A stretch of DNA of 47,725 nt. Source: Mycobacterium sp. IS-836. Lineage in GTDB: Bacteria; Actinomycetota; Actinomycetes; Mycobacteriales; Mycobacteriaceae. The stretch covers positions 1 to 47,725 of the forward strand of contig NZ_MBEU01000086.1 of assembly GCF_001954275.1 (NCBI RefSeq), in the 5' to 3' direction. Below, piece by piece: positions 9,402 through 17,645 of this stretch (the stretch's first letter is position 1; each line of letters begins with the position of its first letter). The notes under the pieces are model-generated. The model was not told the DNA's origin and made no database searches. It saw only the letters and a program-made list of their open reading frames with translations. The position numbers were made by a program, and so were the translations under genes.

Positions 9402-11000
9402 TCAGACCACCCACGCCGCGGCGTCGGGCGGCAGCTTGCCGCCGTCCAGCGGCGCGCTGGCCAAGATGACTTCGCCCGGCGGCAACGCCATCGGGCGCCG
9501 GCCGGCGTTCAGCGCGCACACCACACCCGCGCCACCGCGCCGGAAGATCAGCGCGTCCCGCGGCGCGGTCAGCCACTCGATGTCGCCGCCATCGAATTCC
9601 GCCCGCTCCCTGCGCAATTCGAGCGCACGCCGGAAGAACGACAGGGTCGAGGCGGGATCCGCCTCCTGCTTCTCGACGGTCAGCGCCGCCCACTCCGCCG
9701 GCATCGGCAACCAGGTGTCGGCGTTCGCCGAGAACCCGAACGGGGGAGCGTCGCCGGACCACGGCAGCGGAACCCGGCACTTGTCGCGGCCGCGTTCGGT
9801 GTGTCCCGATCGTTCCCACGTCGGGTCCTGCAAGACCTCGTCGGGCAGTTCGACGTCGGGCAGGCCGAGTTCCTCACCGTTGTAGATGAACACGGCGCCC
9901 GGCAGGGCGAGCATCACCATCGCCATGGCCCGCGCCCGGCGCAGGCCGACCTCGCCGCCGCCGTAGCGGGTCACCTCGCGGCCCACATCGTGGTTGGACA
10001 GCGTCCAGGTCGGGATCGCGTTTTCGATGGCCGTCGCCGCCAGTGAATTCTCGATCGCCGCACGGACTTCGGCCGCGTCGAAGTCGATCTTCGTGAGCCG
10101 GAAATTGAAGCCGAGATGCAGTTCGTCGGGCCGCAGATACTCCGCCCAGCGGACGTTGTCGGTCACCCACACCTCGCCCACGGTCACCGCCGCGGGATAG
10201 TCGTTGACGACCCTGCGGATGTCGCGGTGAATCTCGTGCACGCTCGGGTGGTTGAAGCGCGGGTCGTCGTCGGTGTGGTGCAACACCTTCGCCTCGAGGG
10301 CCGGCGAGTCCGGTAGGCCGGGGGGCTTGGCCATCCCGTGCGCCACGTCGATGCGGAAGCCGTCGACGCCGCGTTCCAGCCAGAACCGCAGCGTCTTCTC
10401 GAAGTCGTCGAAGACGTCCGGGTGCTCCCAATTGAGATCCGGCTGCTCGGCGTCGAACAGGTGCAGATACCACTGGCCGGGATTGCCGTCCGGCTCGACC
10501 ACCCGCGTCCACGCCGGCCCGCCGAACACCGACGTCCAGTTGTTCGGCGGCAGTTCCCCGACGTCGCCCCGCCCGTCACGAAAGAAATAGCGCTCCCGCG
10601 CGTCGGTGGCCGGGCCCGCGGCCAGCGCCGCCTGGAACCACGGGTGCGCCGAACTGGTGTGGTTGGGCACCACGTCCATGGTGATTTTCATGCCTCGCCC
10701 GTGAGCCGCGGTGATCAGCCGCTCGATCGCGGCCATCCCGCCGAACAGCGGGTCGATGTCCCGGGGATCGGCGACGTCGTAGCCGTGATCGGCCATCGGG
10801 GAGACGGTGACCGGGTTGAGCCAAATCGCGTCTACGCCGAGGCGCTCCAGGTGCCCCAGCCGGGACGTCAAGCCGTCCAGGTCGCCGACGCCGTCACCGT
10901 CGCTGTCGGCGAACGACCGTGGATACACCTGGTAGAACACCGCGCTTGACCACCACGGCTTGGAGTCCATTCCACCCCGCTTAGTTTCGTGGGCCGACAT
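9402..11000 (-). CDS. aglA: Alpha-glucosidase, GH13 family
   Basis: A GH13 (alpha-amylase superfamily) glycosidase of ~532 residues. Counting from the ATG at 11000: the N-terminal barrel motif FYQVYPRSF (22-30), region I MDVVPNH (108-114), region II GFRIDVAHG with the nucleophile Asp218, region III VTVGEVWV with the acid/base Glu276, and region IV LSNHDVG with Asp338. These indicate hydrolysis of alpha-1,4 or alpha-1,6 glucosides; exact substrate specificity cannot be read. The ATG at 11000 overlaps the glbO stop in TGATG, which favours translational coupling. The ATG at 10970 (MDSKPWWSSAV) is a reasonable alternative closer to the conserved domain. The C-terminal beta domain is complete (ends LPPDAAAWVV). 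Confidence 0.93.
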   Translation of the reverse strand: MSAHETKRGGMDSKPWWSSAVFYQVYPRSFADSDGDGVGDLDGLTSRLGHLERLGVDAIWLNPVTVSPMADHGYDVADPRDIDPLFGGMAAIERLITAAHGRGMKITMDVVPNHTSSAHPWFQAALAAGPATDARERYFFRDGRGDVGELPPNNWTSVFGGPAWTRVVEPDGNPGQWYLHLFDAEQPDLNWEHPDVFDDFEKTLRFWLERGVDGFRIDVAHGMAKPPGLPDSPALEAKVLHHTDDDPRFNHPSVHEIHRDIRRVVNDYPAAVTVGEVWVTDNVRWAEYLRPDELHLGFNFRLTKIDFDAAEVRAAIENSLAATAIENAIPTWTLSNHDVGREVTRYGGGEVGLRRARAMAMVMLALPGAVFIYNGEELGLPDVELPDEVLQDPTWERSGHTERGRDKCRVPLPWSGDAPPFGFSANADTWLPMPAEWAALTVEKQEADPASTLSFFRRALELRRERAEFDGGDIEWLTAPRDALIFRRGGAGVVCALNAGRRPMALPPGEVILASAPLDGGKLPPDAAAWVV

Positions 11001-11389
11001 CAAAACGAAGAGTTGACGAGCGAGTGGGCAGCCATTTCCAGATAGTCGAGCAACTCCCGGCGGTGCTCGTCGTCCAGCGTCTGCGAGTCGATGGACGCGA
11101 CGGCGGTGTGCATGCACCGCAGCCAGGCGTCGCGCTCGATGGGCGTGATCCGGAACGGGACGTGCCGCATCCGCAGCCGGGGATGGCCGCGCCTGTCCGA
11201 GTAGGTCCGCGGGCCACCCCAGTACTGCTCGAGGAACATGCGTAGACGTTCCTCGGCGCCCTCGAGGTCGTCCAGCGGATAGACCTCACGCAATATTTCG
11301 TCTTCGGGAACCTGTGCGTAAAAGCGCGACACGATCGCATGGAACGTCTCGGCACCGCCAACAGCGTCGTAGAAGCTCACCTGATCCAT
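11000..11389 (-). CDS. glbO: Truncated hemoglobin O, group II
   Basis: A 129-residue 2-on-2 globin almost identical in pattern to mycobacterial trHbO. Key residues are visible: Tyr24 (B10), Tyr37 (CD1, in REVYPLDD), proximal His76 (F8, in RLRMRH) and Trp89 (G8, in DAWL). These create the group II haem pocket that binds O2 very tightly; in other mycobacteria the protein associates with membranes and is implicated in O2/NO chemistry. The start MDQVSFYDAVGG was chosen over an upstream ATG (11437) because the family begins here and a GGGGAT lies just upstream. It is the first gene of a coupled pair with aglA (TGATG). Confidence 0.96.
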   Translation of the reverse strand: MDQVSFYDAVGGAETFHAIVSRFYAQVPEDEILREVYPLDDLEGAEERLRMFLEQYWGGPRTYSDRRGHPRLRMRHVPFRITPIERDAWLRCMHTAVASIDSQTLDDEHRRELLDYLEMAAHSLVNSSF

Positions 11390-11544
11390 CGATCCCCATT
11401 GTGGTGCATCGCCGGCCCGGCAACGCGCGGCGGGCATCGAACGACGGCCAAGTCACGCCCGCTGTTCACCGGTTCGACACGGCGCGCACCTGCAATGAGG
11501 GTGCGTTTGGCGGCGAATCATGGTGGACTATCCGCGGAGGATCT
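11390..11544. promoter_or_regulatory. Divergent promoter region between glbO and the HNH gene
   Basis: This 155-base spacer must carry the start signals for glbO (leftwards) and the HNH gene (rightwards). I see no strong consensus promoter. GGAGG at 11536-11540, 4 nt from ATG 11545, is the clear ribosome binding site of the HNH gene. Confidence 0.4.
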
Positions 11545-12192
11545 ATGGCGCATGGCAAGAGACGCCGCAGCCACCGCAGTTCCGGTGCCGCGGCAGGGTT
11601 GACCGGGCCCCCATCCGTGTCGCCTCTGCACAGCGTCGATACCCACCCGCCCACCCGCCACGAGAGCGCGTCGATCTGGAGTCGTCGGCGGGTCCTGCTG
11701 CTGAATTCCACCTACGAGCCGTTGACCGCGCTGCCGATGCGCCGGGCGATCGTCATGGTGATCTGCGGCAAGGCCGACGTCGTGCACCACGATCCCGCCG
11801 GACCGGTGATCCACTCGGCGACCAGGTCAATCGTGGTGCCGTCGGTGATCCAGTTGCGCACCTACGTCCGGGTGCCGTACCGCGCCCGCGTCCCGATGAC
11901 CCGCGCCGCACTGATGCACCGCGACCGTTTCTGCTGCGCCTACTGCGGGGCGAAGGCCGACACCGTCGACCATGTGGTGCCACGCAGCCGCGGCGGCGAC
12001 CACTCCTGGGAAAACTGCGTCGCGTGCTGCTCGACATGCAACCACCGCAAGGGCGACAAGCTGCTCACCGAACTCGGCTGGGCGCTGCGACGCGCGCCGG
12101 TGCCGCCCACGGGACAGCACTGGCGATTGCTGTCCACCGTCAAGGAATTGGATCCCGCCTGGGCTCGATACCTCGGTGAAGGCGCCGCCTGA
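11545..12192 (+). CDS. HNH endonuclease family protein (Rv2469c-like)
   Basis: A 215-residue protein with a C-terminal HNH nuclease fold. It contains CAYCGAKADTVDHVVPRSRG followed by GDHSWENCVACCSTCNHRKG. The DH of DHVVPRSRGG, the Asn of WENC and the His of CNHRK form the HNH core, and two Cys pairs (CAYC, CSTC) form the zinc-binding scaffold. The region before it (RRVLLLNSTYEPLTALPMRR and the V-I-Q-L-R-T-Y-V stretch) is the N-terminal module found in this actinobacterial HNH subfamily. The first ~45 residues are basic and disordered. The start ATG is favoured by GGAGG 4 nt upstream; the frame is open further upstream without supporting signals. This is a stand-alone chromosomal HNH gene unlike the DUF222 type at the window start. 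Its substrate is unknown. Confidence 0.85.
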   Translation: MAHGKRRRSHRSSGAAAGLTGPPSVSPLHSVDTHPPTRHESASIWSRRRVLLLNSTYEPLTALPMRRAIVMVICGKADVVHHDPAGPVIHSATRSIVVPSVIQLRTYVRVPYRARVPMTRAALMHRDRFCCAYCGAKADTVDHVVPRSRGGDHSWENCVACCSTCNHRKGDKLLTELGWALRRAPVPPTGQHWRLLSTVKELDPAWARYLGEGAA

Positions 12193-12257
12193 CCCAACTT
12201 GGGTCCTGAGTGCGTCGGTTCGTCGCGCCGTGGGATACGGTTTGCGTCGTGAGCGTT

Positions 12258-12485
12258 ATGCAGATCCATCTGTTGTTCATCGGGATCCCGTTATCGCTGG
12301 TGATCGTGCTCGTCGGGCTGATCTGGAGGCACAAGGGCCCACACCCGGCGACGTACAAGATGTCGGAGCCGTGGACCCATCCGCCCATCCTGTGGGCCGC
12401 CACCGACGAAGCCGTCGGCGGCGAGCACGGCGGGCATGGCACGTCGGAGTTCTCGGTTGGGGGTGGCGCCAGTGGCACGTGGTGA
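12258..12485 (+). CDS. Small membrane protein, hypothetical
   Basis: About 75 residues from ATG 12258 (MQIHLLFIGIPLSLVIVLVG). Residues 2-21 form one hydrophobic transmembrane helix, followed by a short basic turn (WRHKGPHP) and a soluble Gly/His/Ser-rich tail. A GTG at 12249 would add three residues. The gene overlaps the next coding region by ~50 bases in another frame, which suggests co-translation. It occupies the position of a small mycobacterial membrane-protein gene (Rv2468A type, recalled). No function can be assigned. Confidence 0.6.
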   Translation: MQIHLLFIGIPLSLVIVLVGLIWRHKGPHPATYKMSEPWTHPPILWAATDEAVGGEHGGHGTSEFSVGGGASGTW

Positions 12486-12939
12486 AGTAGCGACGATCGA
12501 GCCCGCCGAGCTGCCCAAGGGCTTCGTGATCACCACCAGCGGACGCATCTCGGGGGTGACCGAGCCCGGGACGGTGTCGGTGCACTACCCGTTCCCGATC
12601 AAAGACCTCGTCGCCATCGACGACGCGCTGAAATACGCGTCGCGGTCCTCGATGGCGCGGTTCGCCATCTATCTCGGCGACCTGGGCAGCGACACCGCCG
12701 CTCGGGCCCGCGAAATCCTGGCCAAGGTGCCCACGCCCAACAACGCGGTCTTGCTCGCGGTCTCGCCCGACCAGTCCGTCATCGAGGTCGTCTACGGCGC
12801 CCAGGTTCGCGGGCGCGGCGCCGAGTCGGCCGCGCCGCTGGGAGTGGCCGCCGCGGCGTCGGCGTTCAAGCAGGGGAACCTGGTCGACGGGCTCGTCAGC
12901 GCGATCCGCGTGCTCAGCGCCGGGATATCGCCGGCCTGA
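12436..12939 (+). CDS. DUF5130-type conserved hypothetical protein (Rv2468c-like)
   Basis: A 167-residue protein whose conserved part begins around GEVATIEPAELPKGFVITTS and includes FAIYLGDLGSDTAARAREIL and VLLAVSPDQSVIEVVYGAQV. The alternation of strands and helices resembles small TPM-like domains, and I think it belongs to the DUF5130 family. The start is uncertain: ATG 12436 gives the family-sized 167 residues, while GTG 12472 would trim a basic 12-residue leader encoded in the overlap with the preceding gene. There is no signal peptide; the C-terminus (LVSAIRVLSAGI) is helical. Its stop is 10 bases from the convergent pepN stop. No biochemical role known to me. Confidence 0.7.
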   Translation: MARRSSRLGVAPVARGEVATIEPAELPKGFVITTSGRISGVTEPGTVSVHYPFPIKDLVAIDDALKYASRSSMARFAIYLGDLGSDTAARAREILAKVPTPNNAVLLAVSPDQSVIEVVYGAQVRGRGAESAAPLGVAAAASAFKQGNLVDGLVSAIRVLSAGISPA

Positions 12940-12949
12940 CCGCTCGCTG

Positions 12950-15535
12950 CTAGCCCGCGGAACCGTCGAAGCGGCGGGCCCGCAGCGAACGCTTGATCCC
13001 CGCCTGGCCCTCCAGCACCAGCCGGCGCAGCGCCGGCGGCACCTCGGACTCCGGGGCCTGCAGGAAGCGGTCGGCGGCCGCAACACCCTCCTCGCTGATA
13101 TCCCAGTGCGGGTACAACCCGATCACCACGGTCTGGGCGACCTCGCTGGAACGTCGCGTCCACACTCCGGTGACGGCGTCGAAGTAGCGCTCGGTGAACG
13201 GCTTGAGCAGCTCATGCTGTCCCGGCGGCGCGATGCCCGCGATCATCGAGCGGGCCGTGATGTTGGCCAGGGTGTCGTCTTCGACCACCGTGGTCCACGC
13301 CTGCTCCTTGACCTGCGGTTGGGGCCGGGCGGCGGCGGCCTGGGCGCCGTGGCGCTTGCCGGCCGCCGTGGGGTCGCGCTGAACCTCGGCGTCGATGAAC
13401 GGTGTCGCCGGCCCGTCGGCGTCGATCTTGCCGGCAGTGGCCAACGCGATCACGATGCGCCAGCGCAGGTCGGTGTCGATCTGCAGGCCGGCCAACCCGA
13501 GTTCGTCGGGGTCGCGATCGAGCAGGTCGGCCAGCGTCTCGACATGCCGGGGGGACAGCACCGACGTGCACAGCGCGTTGAGGAACGCGAGCTGGTGATC
13601 CGATCCGGGCTCCGCGGCGCGGGCCAACTCCAGCAGCCGGTCGGCGAACTGCGCCCAGCCGTCCTGGTGGGCCCAGGCCGGGTCGGCGTAGGAGGTCAGC
13701 GCCGTCTGCGCCTGCATCAGCAGCCGCTGCAACACCGCAACCTCCGTTTCGGCGTGCACGCCGCGCGATACCAGTGCCACGAAGTCACGGGCGCGCAGCT
13801 CGGCCTCGCGGGTCATCTCCCACGCCGCCGACCACACCAGCGAGCGTGGCAGCGGCTCGGTGATGTCGCCGATGCGTTCCAGCGCGGTCCGCAGCGACTG
13901 CGGGTCCAGCCGCAGCGAGCAATAGGTCAGGTCGTCATCGTTGACCAGAATCAGCTTGCCGCGCGAAACACCAACCAGCGCAGCAACTTCCGTGTCGGCG
14001 CCATCGACGTCGATTTCCTCCCGGTGTAGCCGCACTAGCTTGCCGGACCCGTCGTCGTCGTAGATTCCGATCGCCAGCCGATGCACCCGCGTCTCGCCCG
14101 CGCCCGGCGCCGCGCCGCCCTGCTGCACCACGAACCGGGTGAACCTGCCGTCGGCGTCCAGGTCGAAATCCGCGCGCAGCGTGTTCAGCCCGGTGGTTTT
14201 CAGCCACTGCTGGCCCCAGGTCGACAGGTCGCGGCCGGACGCCTTCTCCAGCGCGGCGATCAGATCGCCGAACGTGGCGTTGCCGTACGCATGGGTGCGG
14301 AAGTAGTCGCGCAGCCCGGCCAGGAAGTGCTCCAGTCCGACGTAGGCCACTAGCTGTTTGAGCACCGATGCGCCTTTGGCATAGGTGATTCCGTCGAAGT
14401 TCACCTCGACCGCGGCCAAGTCGGGGATGTCCGCTGCGATCGGGTGCGTCGAGGGCAGCTGGTCCTGACGGTATGCCCACGATTTCTCGACGGTGGCGAA
14501 AGTCGTCCAGGCCTCGGTGAATTCGGTGGCCTCGCTTTGACACAACACCGACGCGAACGTCGCGAACGACTCGTTCAGCCACAGGTCGTCCCACCACGAC
14601 ATGGTGACCAGGTCCCCGAACCACATGTGCGCCATCTCGTGCAGCACCGTCTCGGCGCGCCGCTCGTAGGATGCGCGGGTGACCTTGCTGCGAAAGACAT
14701 AGTCCTCGAGGAACGTCACCGCGCCGGCGTTTTCCATTGCGCCGGCGTTGAATTCGGGCACGAACAGCTGGTCGTACTTGCCGAACGCATACGGTAGGCC
14801 GAAGTTCTTGTGGTAGAAGCCAAAGCCCTGCTTGGTCTGGGTGAACAACCGCTCGGCGTCCATGTATGGCGCCAGCGAGGCGCGGCAGTAGATGCCCAGC
14901 GGGATCTCGCTGTGTTCGTCGGTGTAGGCGTCCTTCCACTCCGCGTACGGCCCCGCGATCAACGCGACCAGATAGGTGCTCATCCGCGGGGTGGTGGCGA
15001 AGGTATGCACGCCGTCGGCGACGCCGGTGGTCGCGCCGTTGGAGATCACCTTCCAATGCTTCGGCGCGGTCACCTGCATGGCGAACGTGGCCTTGAGGTC
15101 GGGCTGGTCGAAGCAGGCGAACACGCGCTTGGCGTCGGCGGTTTCGAATTGCGAGTACAGATACGTCTCGTCGTCCACCGGGTCGACGAAGCGATGCAGT
15201 CCCTCGCCGGTGTTGGAGTAGCGGAAATCGGCGTCGACGACGACGACATTGCGGTCGGCGAGTCCGCTCAGGGCGATGCCGGTCGATTCGTCGTAGCCGG
15301 ACACGTCCAGTTCGCGGCCGTTGAGGGTGGCGCTGTGGATGACCTCGGCGGCGATGTCGATGACCGTGTCGGCGCCGGCGAGCGCGTCGAACACCACGGT
15401 GGTGGTGGACCGGAACGTGCGTTCGCCGGGGGCGCCGGAACCGTCGGTGAGATCGACGTTGATCTGGTAGCTGTCGACCGTGATCAGGGCGGCGCGTTCG
15501 ACGGCCTGGTCCCGGGTGAGGTTAGGTAGGGCCAC
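12950..15535 (-). CDS. pepN: Aminopeptidase N, M1 zinc metallopeptidase
   Basis: An 861-residue cytosolic aminopeptidase that removes N-terminal residues from peptides. The exopeptidase motif GAMEN is at residues 265-269. The zinc site is HEMAH (His299, Glu300, His303) with the third ligand Glu322 in NESFA, 18 residues later. The N-terminal beta domain (1-190) and the large C-terminal helical ERAP1-like domain (about 530-850) are both present. Start: MALPNLTRDQAVERAALITV, matching the family. Expression probably comes from the 107-base divergent region shared with the DsbA-like gene. Peptides leaving ClpP-type proteases are plausible substrates (inference). Confidence 0.96.
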   Translation of the reverse strand: MALPNLTRDQAVERAALITVDSYQINVDLTDGSGAPGERTFRSTTTVVFDALAGADTVIDIAAEVIHSATLNGRELDVSGYDESTGIALSGLADRNVVVVDADFRYSNTGEGLHRFVDPVDDETYLYSQFETADAKRVFACFDQPDLKATFAMQVTAPKHWKVISNGATTGVADGVHTFATTPRMSTYLVALIAGPYAEWKDAYTDEHSEIPLGIYCRASLAPYMDAERLFTQTKQGFGFYHKNFGLPYAFGKYDQLFVPEFNAGAMENAGAVTFLEDYVFRSKVTRASYERRAETVLHEMAHMWFGDLVTMSWWDDLWLNESFATFASVLCQSEATEFTEAWTTFATVEKSWAYRQDQLPSTHPIAADIPDLAAVEVNFDGITYAKGASVLKQLVAYVGLEHFLAGLRDYFRTHAYGNATFGDLIAALEKASGRDLSTWGQQWLKTTGLNTLRADFDLDADGRFTRFVVQQGGAAPGAGETRVHRLAIGIYDDDGSGKLVRLHREEIDVDGADTEVAALVGVSRGKLILVNDDDLTYCSLRLDPQSLRTALERIGDITEPLPRSLVWSAAWEMTREAELRARDFVALVSRGVHAETEVAVLQRLLMQAQTALTSYADPAWAHQDGWAQFADRLLELARAAEPGSDHQLAFLNALCTSVLSPRHVETLADLLDRDPDELGLAGLQIDTDLRWRIVIALATAGKIDADGPATPFIDAEVQRDPTAAGKRHGAQAAAARPQPQVKEQAWTTVVEDDTLANITARSMIAGIAPPGQHELLKPFTERYFDAVTGVWTRRSSEVAQTVVIGLYPHWDISEEGVAAADRFLQAPESEVPPALRRLVLEGQAGIKRSLRARRFDGSAG

Positions 15536-15574
15536 GCGTCCAACTTAAAGCGTTCGGGCCCGGCGCCGCAGAGC

Positions 15575-15601
15575 GGGAACAGGCGAGCGGCGACTACGGT
15601 T
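15575..15601 (+). promoter_or_regulatory. SigH-type promoter for the DsbA-like oxidoreductase gene
   Basis: GGGAAC at 15575-15580, then 17 nt, then GGTT at 15598-15601. This fits the mycobacterial SigH consensus (S)GGAAC-N17-22-(S)GTT. The predicted transcript would start near 15610, about 30 bases before the ATG at 15643. The M. tuberculosis orthologue Rv2466c is a known SigH regulon member, which supports the reading. Confidence 0.75.
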
Positions 15602-15642
15602 GTGCTGAACGGTGTTCTAACCGTTGACGAGAGGACTGCGCA

Positions 15643-16266
15643 ATGCCCGAGAAGGCACCCGTGAAAAACCAAGCCGATTTCTGGTTCGATCCGCTGTGCC
15701 CGTGGTGCTGGATCACGTCGCGCTGGATCCTCGAGGTGGAGAAGGTTCGCGACATCGAGGTGAACTTCCACGTCATGAGCCTGGCGATACTCAACGAAAA
15801 CCGCGAAGGCCTGCCCGACAAATACCGCGAAATGATGAAGCATGCCTGGGGCCCGGTGCGGGTGGCGATCGCCGCCGAGCAGGCCCACGGTGCTGACGCG
15901 CTTGGCCGGCTGTACACGGCGATGGGTACTCGGATTCACAACGAGGACAACAAAGACCTCGAAGAGGTCATCAAGCTGTCCCTCGCCGACGCCGATCTGC
16001 CCGCCGAGCTTGCCAAGGCCGCGCAGAGCGACGCCTACGACGACGCGCTGCGCAAGAGTCACCATGCCGGGATGGACGCGGTCGGTGACGATGTCGGGAC
16101 GCCGACCATCCACGTGAACGGGGTGGCATTCTTCGGGCCGGTCCTGTCGAAGATCCCGCGCGGCGAGGAGGCCGGCAAGCTGTGGGACGCCTCGGTGACC
16201 TTCGCGTCCTACCCACACTTCTTTGAGCTCAAGCGGACCCGCACCGAGCCGCCCCAGTTCGACTGA
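15643..16266 (+). CDS. Mycothiol-dependent DsbA-family oxidoreductase / nitroreductase (Rv2466c-like)
   Basis: A 207-residue thioredoxin-fold protein of the DsbA/FrnE type. The active site C19-P-W-C22 lies in FDPLCPWCW at the end of the first strand. The cis-proline region is DVGTPTIHVNGVAFFGPVLS, and the C-terminus FFELKRTRTEPPQFD is the conserved family tail. In M. tuberculosis the orthologue takes electrons from mycothiol/mycoredoxin, protects against oxidative stress and activates nitro-prodrugs of the TP053 class; that comes from the literature and is inferred here from near-identical sequence pattern. It is preceded by a SigH-type promoter. There is no signal peptide, so it is cytosolic despite the DsbA fold. 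It is followed by rpiB after 31 bases. Confidence 0.95.
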   Translation: MPEKAPVKNQADFWFDPLCPWCWITSRWILEVEKVRDIEVNFHVMSLAILNENREGLPDKYREMMKHAWGPVRVAIAAEQAHGADALGRLYTAMGTRIHNEDNKDLEEVIKLSLADADLPAELAKAAQSDAYDDALRKSHHAGMDAVGDDVGTPTIHVNGVAFFGPVLSKIPRGEEAGKLWDASVTFASYPHFFELKRTRTEPPQFD

Positions 16267-16297
16267 CCCCGCGCGCGCCTGTGTAAGGATTGCGGGC

Positions 16298-16777
16298 ATG
16301 CGCGTTTACCTCGGCTCTGACCACGCGGGATTCGAGCTAAAACAACAGATCATCGCCCATCTCGAGAAGTCGGGGCATGAGCCGATCGACTGCGGTGCGT
16401 TCACCTACGACGCGGACGACGACTACCCGGCCTTTTGCATCGCCGCGGCGACGCGCACGGTGGCGGACCCCGACAGCCTCGGCATCGTGCTGGGCGGATC
16501 GGGCAACGGCGAGCAGATCGCGGCCAACAAGGTGCCCGGGGCACGCTGCGCGCTGGGGTGGAGCGTCGAGACCGCGACGCTGGCCCGGGAACACAACAAC
16601 GCGCAGTTGATCGGCATCGGTGGCCGCATGCACACGGTTGCCGAGGCGTTGGCCATCGTGGACACCTTCCTGAACACGCCGTGGTCGAAAGCCGAACGCC
16701 ACCAACGGCGTATCGACATTCTCACCGAATACGAACGCACTCACCAAGCGCCGCCGGTGCCCGGCGCCCAGGGCTGA
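16298..16777 (+). CDS. rpiB: Ribose-5-phosphate isomerase B
   Basis: A 159-residue isomerase interconverting ribose-5-phosphate and ribulose-5-phosphate in the pentose phosphate pathway. The N-terminus MRVYLGSDHAGFELKQ contains the family SDHAG motif with His9. The loop LGGSGNGEQIAANK carries Glu72; actinobacterial RpiB enzymes use this glutamate as the catalytic base instead of the cysteine of the E. coli enzyme. His99 lies in AREHNNAQ. Start ATG 16298 was chosen because the fold begins immediately; the frame is open upstream without family similarity. It is followed 9 bases later by the nei-type glycosylase, probably co-transcribed. Confidence 0.95.
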   Translation: MRVYLGSDHAGFELKQQIIAHLEKSGHEPIDCGAFTYDADDDYPAFCIAAATRTVADPDSLGIVLGGSGNGEQIAANKVPGARCALGWSVETATLAREHNNAQLIGIGGRMHTVAEALAIVDTFLNTPWSKAERHQRRIDILTEYERTHQAPPVPGAQG

Positions 16778-16786
16778 GAGAGTCCG

Positions 16787-17593
16787 GTGCCCGAAGGGCA
16801 TACCCTGCACCGGTTGGCGAGGCTGCATCAGCGTCGATTCCGCGGCGCACCCGTGGCGGTGTCCAGCCCGCAGGGCCGATTCGCCGATTCGGCGGCCGTC
16901 GTCGACGGCCGGGTGCTGCGCCGCGCCAGCGCCTGGGGCAAGCACCTGTTTCACCATTACGCCGGCGGCCCGATCGTGCACGTGCACCTCGGTCTCTATG
17001 GCACCTTCACCGAATGGGAACGCCCCGCCGACGGCACGCTCCCGGATGCGGTGGGACAGGTGCGGATGCGGATGGTCGGCGCCGACTACGGCACCGACTT
17101 GCGCGGCCCGACGGTGTGCGAGGTGATCGACGAGGCGCAGGTCGCGGATGTGGTCGCCAAGCTCGGTCCGGACCCGCTGCGCGCTGACGCCGACCCGTCG
17201 TGGGCGTGGGCCCGAATTGCGAAGTCCCGCAGGCCCATTGGCGCGCTGTTGATGGACCAGACGGTTATCGCGGGCGTGGGCAACGTCTACCGCAGCGAGT
17301 TGCTGTTCCGCCACCGCATCGACCCGTTCCGGCCCGGCCAGAAGATCGGCGAGGCCGAATTCGACGCGGCGTGGACCGATTTGGTTGCGCTGATGAAGGC
17401 CGGCTTGCGCGGCGGCAAGATCATCGTGGTGCGGCCCGAACACGATCACGGCCCACCGTCCTACCGGCAAGGGCGGCCGCGGACATACGTGTACCGACGT
17501 GCCGGTGAACCCTGCCGGGTGAGCGGGGATCCGATCCGCACCGCGGTGCTGGAGGGCCGAAACGTGTTCTGGTGCCCCACTTGTCAAACATGA
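16787..17593 (+). CDS. nei1: Fpg/Nei-family DNA glycosylase (Nei1 type) with an altered zinc finger
   Basis: A 268-residue base-excision-repair glycosylase/AP lyase. The GTG start yields MPEGHTLHRL, so processed Pro2-Glu3, the Schiff-base nucleophile and catalytic acid, are in place. The lysine in WGKHLFHHY and the helix-two-turn-helix with GVGNVYRSELLFRHRIDP are normal for the family. The C-terminal zinc finger is unusual: Cys243-R-V-Ser246 ... Cys263-P-T-Cys266, so the second of four ligands is Ser (AGC at 17522-17524) rather than Cys. This could weaken zinc binding or be a single-base sequence error. In M. tuberculosis Nei1 removes oxidised pyrimidines. It follows rpiB after 9 bases. Confidence 0.93.
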   Translation: MPEGHTLHRLARLHQRRFRGAPVAVSSPQGRFADSAAVVDGRVLRRASAWGKHLFHHYAGGPIVHVHLGLYGTFTEWERPADGTLPDAVGQVRMRMVGADYGTDLRGPTVCEVIDEAQVADVVAKLGPDPLRADADPSWAWARIAKSRRPIGALLMDQTVIAGVGNVYRSELLFRHRIDPFRPGQKIGEAEFDAAWTDLVALMKAGLRGGKIIVVRPEHDHGPPSYRQGRPRTYVYRRAGEPCRVSGDPIRTAVLEGRNVFWCPTCQT

Positions 17594-17645
17594 CCGCTCG
17601 GCGTCTACTGGTTGGATTTCCTCTCGAAAGGGTAAGGGTGGCGTC

